A stretch of DNA of 64,000 nucleotides from CAVYXZ01 sp965223835 (GTDB lineage Bacteria; Chloroflexota; Anaerolineae; Aggregatilineales; Phototrophicaceae). Under the pieces are notes generated by a model. The model had not been told where the DNA came from. It did no database searches and was given only the letters and a program-made list of their open reading frames with translations. The stretch spans positions 2,914,001-2,978,000 of the forward strand of contig CBDCXQ010000001.1 in the NCBI GenBank assembly GCA_965223835.1, read 5' to 3'. This document shows positions 25,209-33,887 of the stretch, in pieces. Positions within the stretch are counted from its first letter, which is position 1; each line of letters begins with the position of its first letter. Made by a program: the position numbers and the translations under genes.

Positions 25209-26144
25209 CTAATTCTGTTCATCTTTAACCTGTTGTGCTACCAGGCGCTTAATCTTACTGTGCGTTTCGACCCAGCTTGCCTCGCTCAATCCCAGCTTAT
25301 CCCGTAGCGCATCCGGGTCCATTGCTGCACGATAGTCGCGCACGGCGCAGGTCCAGCGCATCATTTCAAACGAAATCTTCGGCAAATCGGCGCCAGTTGC
25401 GAGATCCGCCAGTACATATTCCAGATTGCGAGCGGTACAGTCGAAAATCAAATCCTGCCGGGGTTGATATTGCGCCAGATATTCATCTAGCAACAGCAAC
25501 CAGTCCGGTTGCAATTCGATCTTGCGTTCCTTATAGACATTCCGGACTTTATGCTTAATCGTCATGATCGGCGGTGTATCACGCTCAATATGCTCACGCT
25601 TAAGCTTGACCGTCTCACCTTTTTTGATACCGGTATCCAGCAATAATCGAAACAAGGTCTCCGGGCGGGGGTCGGGTTTATCCCCACGCCGCAAACTGCG
25701 GGCCTCTGCCAGGACCTGCTCAATTGCTTGCGGTGACAAAATTTGTGCCAGCGGTGCTGGGCCAGAGCGCTGCAAGATGGCTTTGGCCGGGTCCAGCGGA
25801 ATAACGTTCAGCGTATGTAACCATTTGAAATAAACCTTGAGCGTCGTCACTCGCCGGGCATACGACTTACGGCTGCAAGGTACACCCCGCCCATTTTCCA
25901 ACCAATCCAAAAATACGTTCAAAGACTGGGTGTTAAAATCACCGACCGGTGTATCATCACCCGCATTTTCCGCCAGCAATTGCAAATCTGACGTGAAGGC
26001 CTTCACGGTATACTCTGATTTACCCTCTTTAATCAGATAATCCTGGAATAGCGAAACCGTATACCTGAATTGGGTATACTTATTTAAGTCGGCCACTGAA
26101 GCTGGTTGGTTATGAAATAGCGGCATCTGTCGGTTGTTGACCAT
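25209..26144 (-). CDS. tyrosine-recombinase-fold protein with lost catalytic residues
   Basis: About 311 residues from ATG at 26144 (GAGG 6 bases upstream). The SAM-like core-binding domain (TVSLFQDYLIKEGKSEYTVK; VTTLKVYFKWLHTLNVI) and the C-terminal catalytic fold are clear. The active site is not: in box I the Arg of TG-L-R is Lys (LDTGIKKGETVKL). In box II H-x-L-R-H reads EMMRW (first His to Glu). LGHS reads LGLS. The nucleophile Tyr position reads His (SWVETHSKIKRL). The Arg of box II and a beta-hairpin Lys remain. It is therefore unlikely to recombine DNA and more likely binds DNA or acts as a partner. Single gene, own promoter, divergent from the usp gene. Confidence 0.82.
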   Translation of the reverse strand: MVNNRQMPLFHNQPASVADLNKYTQFRYTVSLFQDYLIKEGKSEYTVKAFTSDLQLLAENAGDDTPVGDFNTQSLNVFLDWLENGRGVPCSRKSYARRVTTLKVYFKWLHTLNVIPLDPAKAILQRSGPAPLAQILSPQAIEQVLAEARSLRRGDKPDPRPETLFRLLLDTGIKKGETVKLKREHIERDTPPIMTIKHKVRNVYKERKIELQPDWLLLLDEYLAQYQPRQDLIFDCTARNLEYVLADLATGADLPKISFEMMRWTCAVRDYRAAMDPDALRDKLGLSEASWVETHSKIKRLVAQQVKDEQN

Positions 26145-26181
26145 GTTTAACCTCATCAACTAGCCCAAATGTGCTAACGAT

Positions 26182-26210
26182 AATATAACACTTTTCGAAC
26201 ATCGGTGCAA
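26182..26210 (-). promoter_or_regulatory. promoter of the recombinase-like gene
   Basis: Minus-strand TTGCAC (26210-26205), 17-base spacer, TATATT (26187-26182), 38 bases before the chosen start codon. Confidence 0.6.
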
Positions 26211-26267
26211 AGAATGCGATAATACGATTGGGCATCATAATCAAACCAACATAAAGGGTCAGATCCA

Positions 26268-26762
26268 ATGATTCACCATGTACTCATTCCACTAGATGGT
26301 TCCAGACTGGCTGAAACGGCGCTGCCGGTCGCGCGGCAAGTTCTCAATAACACAGGTCATATCACGCTTGTCACCGCTCTCACCAGCAGCCCAATCAGCC
26401 GTTACGACGATCTGGACGAACTGGCTGAAGACGATGCCCACTTCCTCGAATCGACCTTACCCCGCGCTCGTGACTACATGGAGCATACTGCTAAAGACCT
26501 CAAATTGCGGGGCTATGAGACCGATATTGAAATCGTTCCCGGTCAACCAGCCGAAGTCATATTACAACTCGCGGCGCAACGGCGGGTGGAGATGATAATC
26601 ATGTCTACCCACGGGCGCTCAGGGCTGAGTCGTGTTTTGTTCGGAAGCATAACCTTAAAAGTCCTGGGTGAGTCCCACGTCCCGGTGCTGGTTGTACCCA
26701 ATCGCCAACGCGAGGAAGCAGCAGATACCGAGATACAAATGGGGCCGAGTCTTGCAACCTAG
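26268..26762 (+). CDS. universal stress protein, UspA family
   Basis: 164 residues, a single Usp domain. Strand 1 and loop: HVLIPLDGSRLAETALPVAR. The ATP-binding G-x2-G-x9-G-S motif is visible in MSTHGRSGLSRVLFGSITLK, so it should belong to the ATP-binding subclass. Cytoplasmic dimer, expected to respond to energy or redox stress. ATG has GGGTCAGAT upstream, a moderate SD. Its stop overlaps the convergent lipoate-ligase-like gene by 4 bases. Confidence 0.9.
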   Translation: MIHHVLIPLDGSRLAETALPVARQVLNNTGHITLVTALTSSPISRYDDLDELAEDDAHFLESTLPRARDYMEHTAKDLKLRGYETDIEIVPGQPAEVILQLAAQRRVEMIIMSTHGRSGLSRVLFGSITLKVLGESHVPVLVVPNRQREEAADTEIQMGPSLAT

Positions 26763-27556
26763 CGTCGTTCCGTCCACGCCGGATTAGCATAAACATCTAC
26801 TGCTAGGTGTTGCGCTTTTTTCCGTTCAGCAATGGTCAATTCACTATTGGTAAAAGTCACATCTAGCGCCGTTTCGAAACCTTTGACCAGCGCATCAGCC
26901 ACCACCTGCCATGCCACACGCGGCAATGTCGTCGCCTGTTGCCGTACCAGTTGTTGCGCTGATTGCCGCTGGTCCCGATTCGAATACCGCAACACGTCAC
27001 AAATCCGTCCGATGTCACCTCGCAGCGGTATCGAACCATGCTGCATTATACCGGCTTCGCGGCGCAACTGTGCGCTACCGACTAATTTGCGACCGTCAAG
27101 CGTTATTTCATATTGCGAGGGAGTTTCAAAACAGACCGGGCCATTGTGACCCCGACTCTGGGAATTTTCTTCCGCTCTGGGATGCTGACCCAAAACCGAT
27201 AATCCAGCGACTAACGCTCGACTAAGGCGACGATAGCTGGTCACAACATCACCGGCAGCCAACGGATGTCCGGCTGGCAGCACAATGCAATAGGTCAACT
27301 CATCTGTATGCAGAATAGCCCGCCCGCCAGTAGGTCGCCGTACCAGATCCCAACCCATATCTTCCAGGCGTTCCCGATCAATATCAGCTACTCGCTGACC
27401 ATAACCCAGTGACAGGCAGGCCGGATCCCACGCATACAAGCGCAACACCGGACCAGTATTCACCATGAGCAGCGCCTCATCCACTGCCATATTCCAGGCA
27501 CCGGGGGTGGGGTAATCGTAGATCAACCGCCATTGACGCATTTTACATCCATTCAT
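26759..27556 (-). CDS. lipoate-protein ligase A / octanoyltransferase LipM family protein
   Basis: 265 residues of the biotin/lipoate A/B ligase fold. Hallmarks: GAWNMAVDEALLM, CLSLGYGQRVADIDRERLED, DLVRRPTGGRAILHTDELTY (the R-R-x-x-G-G-x-x-x-x-H acyl-AMP site), RGHNGPVCFETPSQYEITLD and KLVGSAQLRREAGIMQHGSI with the conserved catalytic Lys. It transfers lipoyl or octanoyl groups to E2/GcvH proteins. Whether it is an ATP-dependent ligase or an octanoyl-ACP transferase cannot be decided from motifs alone. Divergent from the LCP gene. Confidence 0.88.
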   Translation of the reverse strand: MNGCKMRQWRLIYDYPTPGAWNMAVDEALLMVNTGPVLRLYAWDPACLSLGYGQRVADIDRERLEDMGWDLVRRPTGGRAILHTDELTYCIVLPAGHPLAAGDVVTSYRRLSRALVAGLSVLGQHPRAEENSQSRGHNGPVCFETPSQYEITLDGRKLVGSAQLRREAGIMQHGSIPLRGDIGRICDVLRYSNRDQRQSAQQLVRQQATTLPRVAWQVVADALVKGFETALDVTFTNSELTIAERKKAQHLAVDVYANPAWTERR

Positions 27557-27611
27557 ATACTGAAAAAGTACTTGACTTACAGTCGGTCCCCATGCCGAGG
27601 AAAATCATTTT

Positions 27612-28799
27612 ATGAGTGATCGCGAAACCGCCGCAACGACCCGACCAACGTCGCAGGTCTTGAATCATACCCTGCCTTCACCACCGGCGCTGTCACGGGA
27701 ATCGGCTGCCCGCACCCGGCGGCGGCAACGGCGAGTTAAAGTACGCCGCGGTGGCGAATGGGCCTGGGTCGTCGTGGCGATTGCCTTGTTGGGCGTCATT
27801 ATTGTCATTGGCATGAGCGTGTCACTCATGGTGGCCGTCTCTCAGGCCGAACAGGAAGTGATTCCAACCGCAGTTGCGGTGCTGCCCACACCGGTCGATG
27901 CGCGCACCAACTTTTCTGTAGCCGCTGGCGAGCAGATTATCCTCAATGATGGCCGTAGTTTCGTTCTCACGCCTTGGAACGGCGTGTCACGTTTTACCGT
28001 ACTGGTTATGGGCCTGGACCGGCGTCCGGGTGAAACTGGTCTTGCCTACCGCACCGATACCATGATGCTGGTCAGTGTCGATCCTACCAATAGTGCGATC
28101 GGCATCCTGAGCATCCCACGCGATCTTTATGTTGAAGTTCCTGGCTACAGCCAGTTGCAACGTGTAAATACGCCGATGGTGCTCGGTGAACTCCAGCAAC
28201 CCGATTATGGTCCGCAACTTGCGATGCAAACCGTTCAATATAATCTGGGAATCCGTGTGCATGATTTTGTTGCGGTCGACTTTCAAGCATTCATCGAATT
28301 TATCGATGCAATTGGCGGCATTGAACTGGATGTGCCATACAACGTTAACGATCCGCTCTACCCTGATATGAATTATGGCTATGATCCATTCTATATCAGC
28401 GCTGGTCGCCAAACATTAGATGGTCAAACTGCCTTGAAATATGCCCGCACACGCCACGGCGATAGCGACTTTCTACGGGCACAGCGCCAGCAACTCGTGA
28501 TGTACGCCGTGCGTGACCGCTTGCTCAACAGTGAAAGCTTGCCCCAATTAATCGTCCAATCACCTGGTATGTGGGCCGCCCTGCAAGACAACATCTTCAC
28601 CGGCCTGACTCTGGAACAGGTTATTCAACTCGGCCTGTATGTCAAGGATATTCCAGCGGAAAACATCCGAACCGGGGTTATCAACGAGGCCTATGCCGTC
28701 AATTACACCACACCCCAGGGCGCACAGGTGCTGGTCCCCGACCGGACGCGAATCGGTACACTTATGGTTGAGACGTTCGGCGAGTCGTATTCCCAATAA
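27612..28799 (+). CDS. LytR-CpsA-Psr (LCP) family cell-wall polymer transferase
   Basis: 395 residues. A basic cytoplasmic N-terminus (TRRRQRRVKVRRGGEWAW) and one membrane helix (VVVAIALLGVIIVIGMSVSL) precede the extracellular LCP domain (about 130-290). That domain shows VLVMGLDRRPGETGLAYRTD with the conserved Asp and Arg, SIPRDLYVEVPGYSQLQRVN, GGIELDVPYNV and ALKYARTRHGDSDFLRAQRQ. LCP enzymes attach glycopolymers from undecaprenyl carriers to peptidoglycan or proteins. ATG with GAGGAAAA upstream. No polymer-synthesis genes adjoin it. Confidence 0.92.
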   Translation: MSDRETAATTRPTSQVLNHTLPSPPALSRESAARTRRRQRRVKVRRGGEWAWVVVAIALLGVIIVIGMSVSLMVAVSQAEQEVIPTAVAVLPTPVDARTNFSVAAGEQIILNDGRSFVLTPWNGVSRFTVLVMGLDRRPGETGLAYRTDTMMLVSVDPTNSAIGILSIPRDLYVEVPGYSQLQRVNTPMVLGELQQPDYGPQLAMQTVQYNLGIRVHDFVAVDFQAFIEFIDAIGGIELDVPYNVNDPLYPDMNYGYDPFYISAGRQTLDGQTALKYARTRHGDSDFLRAQRQQLVMYAVRDRLLNSESLPQLIVQSPGMWAALQDNIFTGLTLEQVIQLGLYVKDIPAENIRTGVINEAYAVNYTTPQGAQVLVPDRTRIGTLMVETFGESYSQ

Positions 28800-28808
28800 G
28801 CGGCGATT

Positions 28809-29192
28809 TTAATCATTATATGGTTGATCTGTTTTTGGCTCCCCGCCAAAACGCAATATGTGACCATCCGGGTCGGAAACTCGCATCTCGCAGGCCCAGG
28901 AATAGTTGGTAGGCACTTGCTGAATGTTTGCACCTCGCTGAAAAAATTCAGCATAAAGTGCGTCAACATCCTCGACACCAATCCACAACCAGGTTCCCGA
29001 TTGTCCCTGATCTCCCTGACAAAAGTAGATCGAAAAATTGTCACGCGCTACGGATGCCATGTTGCCCTGGCTCCACTTGAGTTCGAAACCAAGTCGACGC
29101 TCATAATAGTCTGTACTGTCAGCAATTTTTGTTACCCGTAGAATCGGGATAACACACTCAATCATCTTTTGCTTTTGTGATCGCGTTACCAT
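28809..29192 (-). CDS. VOC (glyoxalase/bleomycin resistance) superfamily protein
   Basis: About 127 residues from the ATG at 29192 (AAGGAGAG 8 bases upstream); an earlier in-frame ATG at 29237 lacks an SD. One pair of beta-alpha-beta-beta-beta modules: IPILRVTKIADSTDYYERRL with GFELKW, then IYFCQGDQGQSGTWLWIGVE and CEMRVSDPDGHILRFGGEP. The D-P-D-G-H-x-L-R-F ending is the classic VOC metal-side signature. Function open: lyase, isomerase, dioxygenase or binding protein. Convergent with the LCP gene. Confidence 0.85.
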   Translation of the reverse strand: MVTRSQKQKMIECVIPILRVTKIADSTDYYERRLGFELKWSQGNMASVARDNFSIYFCQGDQGQSGTWLWIGVEDVDALYAEFFQRGANIQQVPTNYSWACEMRVSDPDGHILRFGGEPKTDQPYND

Positions 29193-29237
29193 TATGGCTC
29201 TCCTTCCTGCGTATCCATTAACAGGATAGCATGTCAA

Positions 29238-29545
29238 TAAAATTCTGCTCTAGAACTCAGAAAAAAGAGCAGCGAAGGCTATGAATCAAATACTGTTGAG
29301 GAAATGGAATCTGGTGCTTGGATATGTGGAGGGGCGCCCCGCCATGCCGTGTGTCGCGTCGTGTTGAGCCTGCTATTCGCAGGACGGACATCATGTCGCT
29401 AGTTCAGCCTTGGCTCTGGCCTATCGCTTCCCTACCGATTCCCGACGCCCAAACAATGGGTGTTGGCTCAAATACGGATGTGCGCCATCACGCACACAGC
29501 AGGGCCTGATTTGAATATACCATGCGTAACCGCCGGGGTAAAGGC
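29238..29545. other. intergenic stretch without a supportable gene
   Basis: 308 bases between the VOC gene and oxyR 3' end. It contains one 63-codon open frame on the plus strand (29318-29509) without an SD and with no recognisable domain. No strong terminator hairpin with a U-run and no tRNA were found. I see nothing assignable here. Confidence 0.5.
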
Positions 29546-30442
29546 CTATCTGTTAACCGCAGACTGCCAGGCGGCCCTGAGCGCGGTCGTAAATGTTTCC
29601 CCCAATTGCGATGCCGCTCGTCCCGAATGCCTTGCGGCGACAATCGCACGTTCCGGCGTCTTCTCGTCAATAGACAAGAAGGTAATATCATCGTTCGGAT
29701 AGGCAGCGGCAGTACAGGCAGGAACCAGCGCAATACCAATGTCGAGCTTTACGAATTCCAATGCAGTTTCCAACTGTGCTGTCTGATAGAGTACGTGCGG
29801 ATTTATTTGCTGAATATAACAAAAGGCCTCAATCTGCTCGCTTAAGCAGTGCTCATCGTGTAGCATAATAAATGGCACATTTTCTAAAGTAGCTGAGCGC
29901 AAAACCCGTTGTTTGGTCAAAGGATTTTGACTGGAAACCGCAACAAACAGCGGTTCGACAAACAACGTCTCCGTGATAATTTGTTTATTCTTAATCGGCA
30001 AACTCACATAACAAATATCCAATTCTGCTTTGAGCAACGCCTCAACCAGCTTTCCAGTCACATCTTCGACGATGCTCAGTTCAACATCGGGGTATTCTTT
30101 CTGAAACGCCAGCACTGCATCGTGCAAAATATAAGGAGCCAGCGTCGGAATTACCCCAATCATCAGGCTGTGTTTTTCCAGCGTGAGACCATCAGTCACC
30201 GAATATTTGGCCTGCTGCAAACCCAGCAGAATCGTTTTTGCCTGAGGATACAGAATATGAGCCACATCAGTCATCGCAATCGACCGGCCCAACCGATCAA
30301 ATAACTGATTGCCAATCTCCTGTTCCAATTTCATGATCTGTTGACTCAGTGATGGCTGTGAGATTCTACATCGTTCCGCCGCTTTACTAAAGCTGCCGGT
30401 CTCAACCACCGCCACAAAATATTCGAGCTGCCGGTGTTCCAT
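29546..30442 (-). CDS. oxyR: hydrogen-peroxide sensor and transcription activator OxyR (LysR family)
   Basis: 298 residues from ATG at 30442; an in-frame ATG 33 bases upstream would run into the operator. LysR-type HTH at the N-terminus (EHRQLEYFVAVVETGSFSKA; ISQPSLSQQIMKLEQEIGN). The C-terminal sensor domain has LHDEHCLSEQIEAFCYIQ. With this start the two cysteines fall at residues 199 and 208, the same numbers and spacing as the peroxide-sensing pair of E. coli OxyR. Divergent from katG with a matching operator between them. It should act as a redox switch activating katG and probably autoregulating. Confidence 0.93.
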   Translation of the reverse strand: MEHRQLEYFVAVVETGSFSKAAERCRISQPSLSQQIMKLEQEIGNQLFDRLGRSIAMTDVAHILYPQAKTILLGLQQAKYSVTDGLTLEKHSLMIGVIPTLAPYILHDAVLAFQKEYPDVELSIVEDVTGKLVEALLKAELDICYVSLPIKNKQIITETLFVEPLFVAVSSQNPLTKQRVLRSATLENVPFIMLHDEHCLSEQIEAFCYIQQINPHVLYQTAQLETALEFVKLDIGIALVPACTAAAYPNDDITFLSIDEKTPERAIVAARHSGRAASQLGETFTTALRAAWQSAVNR

Positions 30443-30467
30443 CGGTCGCCAATCTATAACGTGAATT

Positions 30468-30503
30468 ATAGGCAAAAACTATCGCACAATAGTCATTTTA
30501 TAT
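30468..30503. promoter_or_regulatory. OxyR operator between oxyR and katG
   Basis: Reads ATAG (30468)-N7-CTAT (30479)-N6-ATAG (30489)-N7-ATAT (30500), almost exactly the tetramer binding pattern ATAG-N7-CTAT-N7-ATAG-N7-CTAT. A further inverted repeat CTATAA/TTATAG (30454-30459/30466-30471) abuts it on the oxyR side. The site ends at the first base of the katG -35 box, a typical activator position, and lies 26 bases upstream of the oxyR start codon. Confidence 0.82.
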
Positions 30504-30532
30504 TGTAAGGCTATAGCCGAATAGGGTATGAT
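30503..30532 (+). promoter_or_regulatory. katG promoter
   Basis: TTGTAA (30503-30508), 18-base spacer, TATGAT (30527-30532). Weak -35 with the OxyR operator immediately upstream, as expected for an activator-dependent promoter. The 150-base leader to katG holds no obvious structure. Confidence 0.65.
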
Positions 30533-30684
30533 TCTTCTAAATTTGGGTGTCTTTGAACATAGATCAATCGGCAGTACAAGCGAGAATTTCCATTTTTTGA
30601 GATGGGATATCGCAATCAAAGCAATTCATAAAATTTGTCCGAAAAGCAAACAGAACATAAAAAGCAGAGCATTAAGGAGAGACT

Positions 30685-32880
30685 ATGAGCAGTGAAAACG
30701 GATGTCCAGTGACCGGCAACCACGACGAAGATGCGGTCGTTTTAGAAATGACGAACCAACTCTGGTGGCCGAATCAGCTGAACCTGAAGATTCTCCACCA
30801 GAACTCTTCGCTGTCAGATCCAATGGACGAGGATTTCAACTATGCTGAGGCGTTCAACAGCCTTGATTTAGAAGCTGTTAGAAATGATCTCTATGCGTTA
30901 ATGACCGATTCCCAGGATTGGTGGCCTGCGGATTATGGGCATTATGGGCCGCTCTTCATCCGCATGGCGTGGCACAGTGCCGGTACATATCGCATTGGCG
31001 ATGGGCGCGGTGGCGGGGCCTCTGGCACCCAGCGCTTTGCGCCGCTCAACAGTTGGCCGGATAATGCCAACCTCGACAAAGCCCGCCGGTTGCTATGGCC
31101 GATCAAGCAAAAGTACGGTCGGAAAATCTCGTGGGCTGACCTGATGATCCTCGCCGGGAATTGCGCTTTGGAGTCAATGGGCTTTAAGACGTTTGGCTTC
31201 GGCGGCGGGCGTGAAGACATCTGGGAACCTGAAGAAGACATTTATTGGGGGCCGGAGACAGAGTGGCTGGGCGACAAACGTTATAGCGGTGATCGCGACC
31301 TTGAAAACCCACTCGCCGCCGTCCAGATGGGCCTAATCTATGTCAATCCAGAGGGACCAAATGGTGAACCAAGTGCCATCGCCGCAGGCCGGGATATACG
31401 CGAGACCTTCGCCCGTATGGCAATGAACGATGAGGAGACGGTTGCGCTTATCGCCGGTGGACACTCTTTTGGCAAAACGCATGGTGCTGGTGATGCGGCA
31501 CTGGTTGGTCCTGAACCAGAGGGTGCCACCATCGCGGAGCAAGGTCTCGGTTGGACAAGCAGCTTTGGTAGCGGCAAAGCCGGCGACACGATCACCAGCG
31601 GCCTGGAAGGCGCCTGGACCCCAACCCCAATCAAGTGGGACAATAGCTTCTTTGATACATTGTTCGGCTACGAGTGGGATCTGGTGAAGAGTCCCGCTGG
31701 GGCCTGGCAATGGGTCCCCACCGATCCAGCAGCAGCGAACACGGTGCCTGATGCTCACGATCCCTCCAAAACCCATGCACCTATTATGCTAACGACGGAC
31801 CTCGCGCTGCGAATGGATCCGATCTATGAGCCGATTTCGCGACGTTTCCATGAGAACCCGGAAGAGTTTGCCGACGCATTCGCCCGCGCGTGGTACAAGC
31901 TAACCCACCGTGATATGGGTCCTCGCTCACGCTATCTCGGCCCCCTGGTTCCTGACGAGGAACTCCTTTGGCAAGATCCGGTCCCGGCGGTCGATCACGA
32001 GTTAATTGACGAAAAAGACATTGCCACCCTCAAGGGTCAAATTCTCGCATCAGGACTGTCTATTTCCCAGTTGGTCTCGACTGCCTGGGCATCGGCATCA
32101 ACCTTCCGCGGTTCGGATAAGCGCGGTGGCGCGAACGGCGCTCGCATCCGTCTCGCACCGCAAAAGGATTGGGAAGCCAACCAACCGGTTCAACTGGCAA
32201 GCGTTCTCGAAGTCCTGGAAAGTATCCAGAGCGATTTCAACAGCGCCCAGTCTGGCAACAAGCAAGTCTCACTTGCCGACTTGATCGTTTTGGGCGGTTG
32301 CGCAGCGGTCGAACAAGCTGCAAACAACGCCGGACACAATGTAACCGTACCGTTCACACCAGGGCGCACCGATGCCTCGCCTGAGCAAACGGATGTGGAC
32401 GCCTTTGCCGTGCTTGAACCGAAGGCCGACGGCTTCCGCAATTACCTCAAAGCTGAATACTCGGTGTCAGCAGAGGAACTACTGGTTGATCGGGCGCAAT
32501 TGCTGACACTCACTGCGCCTGAAATGACAGTCCTCATCGGTGGTATGCGAGTTCTGAATACCAACGTTGACCAATCCCAACACGGAGTATTCACCAATCA
32601 ACCAGAGACGCTCACCAATGATTTCTTCGTGAACCTGCTGGACATGAATACTGCATGGAAGGCAACCTCAGATGCTGAAGACGTTTTCGAGGGCCACGAT
32701 CTTGCAACCGGCGATTTGAAGTGGACTGGCACTCGCGTTGACCTCATCTTCGGGTCAAATTCCCAACTGCGAGCGATTGCGGAAGTCTACGCTTGTGAAG
32801 ATGCACAAGCGACGTTCGTGCGTGATTTTGTAGCTGCCTGGGACAAGGTGATGAATCTCGATCGCTTCGACCTGGCCTGA
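30685..32880 (+). CDS. katG: catalase-peroxidase
   Basis: Bifunctional heme catalase/peroxidase, 731 residues, full length with both duplicated halves. Distal pocket RMAWHSAGTYR with Trp96 and His97. The Met-Tyr-Trp adduct partners are Tyr219 (GLIYVNPEGPNG) and Met245 (FARMAMNDEE). Proximal His260 in LIAGGHSFGKTHGAG. The C-terminal half keeps STFRGSDKRGGANGARIRLA. ATG preceded by AAGGAG. Monocistronic, followed by a strong terminator at 32965, and controlled by the OxyR site upstream. Confidence 0.98.
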   Translation: MSSENGCPVTGNHDEDAVVLEMTNQLWWPNQLNLKILHQNSSLSDPMDEDFNYAEAFNSLDLEAVRNDLYALMTDSQDWWPADYGHYGPLFIRMAWHSAGTYRIGDGRGGGASGTQRFAPLNSWPDNANLDKARRLLWPIKQKYGRKISWADLMILAGNCALESMGFKTFGFGGGREDIWEPEEDIYWGPETEWLGDKRYSGDRDLENPLAAVQMGLIYVNPEGPNGEPSAIAAGRDIRETFARMAMNDEETVALIAGGHSFGKTHGAGDAALVGPEPEGATIAEQGLGWTSSFGSGKAGDTITSGLEGAWTPTPIKWDNSFFDTLFGYEWDLVKSPAGAWQWVPTDPAAANTVPDAHDPSKTHAPIMLTTDLALRMDPIYEPISRRFHENPEEFADAFARAWYKLTHRDMGPRSRYLGPLVPDEELLWQDPVPAVDHELIDEKDIATLKGQILASGLSISQLVSTAWASASTFRGSDKRGGANGARIRLAPQKDWEANQPVQLASVLEVLESIQSDFNSAQSGNKQVSLADLIVLGGCAAVEQAANNAGHNVTVPFTPGRTDASPEQTDVDAFAVLEPKADGFRNYLKAEYSVSAEELLVDRAQLLTLTAPEMTVLIGGMRVLNTNVDQSQHGVFTNQPETLTNDFFVNLLDMNTAWKATSDAEDVFEGHDLATGDLKWTGTRVDLIFGSNSQLRAIAEVYACEDAQATFVRDFVAAWDKVMNLDRFDLA

Positions 32881-32964
32881 TCTCATCGCAGTGTAACGAA
32901 TCAGCCTTGCAGCGGCAGTTGACGAGGACAAAACCAGTTCGAAAATAGCGTTTGCAGCAAACTC

Positions 32965-33009
32965 AAGAGCGGTATTCAATGCAAGTGAATATCGCTCTTA
33001 TTTTGTCTC
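32965..33009 (+). terminator. intrinsic terminator after katG
   Basis: A 13-bp stem (AAGAGCGGTATTC at 32965-32977 with GAATATCGCTCTT at 32987-32999, one G-U pair, 9-base loop) followed by ATTTTGTCTCATT. Confidence 0.85.
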
Positions 33010-33080
33010 ATTCTTATCGCAAAACGTTAACATATCCTTGATAAACTCCTCGATGATATTTTTCACACGCAGGAAGATTC

Positions 33081-33776
33081 ATGGATAATCAACTGGTTCG
33101 CGCGTGCCTCGCCGAGTTTATCGGCACGTTTGTATTGGTTTTTATCGGGGCTGCATCAGGAACTGTCACGCATTTATATGGTGTCATGGTTCCGGCATTG
33201 GCCCACAGCCTGATTATTGTTGGCCTGATATACACCTATGGACACGTATCTGGCGCCCAGTTTAACCCGGCGGTGACTATTGGGCTGTTGGTTGGTGGGA
33301 AACAAAATATCATAAAGTCGGCCAGTTTTATCGGCATGCAATTTGCGGGGGGAATTTTCGGAGCTTTTGTTCTCGCCGCACTCGTCCCGCACACCGATGT
33401 CGAATTGGTTACCAGTTTTTTTGGCGAAGCCGGGTTTAATTTTGGCGTGACGACCGGCATCATGACCAACCATTATGTCTGGTCATCAGCCATCATCGAG
33501 GCGATTTTGACCTTCATTCTGGTGAGTGCCGTCTTCCAAGCAGCCGTTTTTGGCAAGGCGGGCAACCTCGCCGGGGTCGCAATTGGCTTTACGCTGGCGG
33601 CTTGTATCCTGGGCGGTAACCCCCTGACCGGCGCGTCGCTAAACCCAGCACGAACCCTTGGCCCTGCGCTCACCGCTGGTGATCTCAGTTATGTATTACC
33701 CTACTTTGTTGGCATATTCGGCGGTGGCATTCTGGGTGGATTGTTTCATGCCTATATTCTACCGAGTGAGGTTTGA
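33081..33776 (+). CDS. aquaporin / MIP family channel
   Basis: 231 residues, six membrane helices and two re-entrant NPA loops: HVSGAQFNPAVTIGLL and LTGASLNPARTLGPALTAGD. N-terminal EFIGTFVLVFIGAASGTVTH and the C-terminal SYVLPYFVGIFGGGILGGLF are typical. The Arg after the second NPA (N-P-A-R) is the selectivity-filter Arg. The size and lack of the glycerol-facilitator insert favour a water-type (AqpZ/AqpM-like) channel. Peroxide permeation would suit the katG neighbourhood but is speculation. GGAAG SD upstream. Confidence 0.92.
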   Translation: MDNQLVRACLAEFIGTFVLVFIGAASGTVTHLYGVMVPALAHSLIIVGLIYTYGHVSGAQFNPAVTIGLLVGGKQNIIKSASFIGMQFAGGIFGAFVLAALVPHTDVELVTSFFGEAGFNFGVTTGIMTNHYVWSSAIIEAILTFILVSAVFQAAVFGKAGNLAGVAIGFTLAACILGGNPLTGASLNPARTLGPALTAGDLSYVLPYFVGIFGGGILGGLFHAYILPSEV

Positions 33777-33818
33777 GCCAGGTCAGTTTGACAAATTCAA
33801 TTGACGTGCTAATTGAAA

Positions 33819-33860
33819 GAAAAAAGCTCGATTCCATTAAAGTGGTCGAGCTTCTTTTTA
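33819..33860. terminator. bidirectional terminator between aquaporin gene and aspS
   Basis: AAGCTCGA (33824-33831) pairs with TCGAGCTT (33846-33853), with additional CCA/TGG pairing inside. It is flanked by an A-run on the left and CTTTTTATT on the right, so it can end both converging transcripts. Confidence 0.82.
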
Positions 33861-33887
33861 TTGCAAATCCGATGATGTAGCTGGCCG

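Noticed and set aside
25209..26210. Integrative element around the recombinase-like gene and usp
   Set aside because: No tRNA, direct repeats, excisionase or cargo nearby, and the recombinase lacks catalytic residues.
29318..29509. 63-codon plus-strand frame upstream of the oxyR 3' end
   Set aside because: No SD, no recognisable domain, and composition not convincingly coding.
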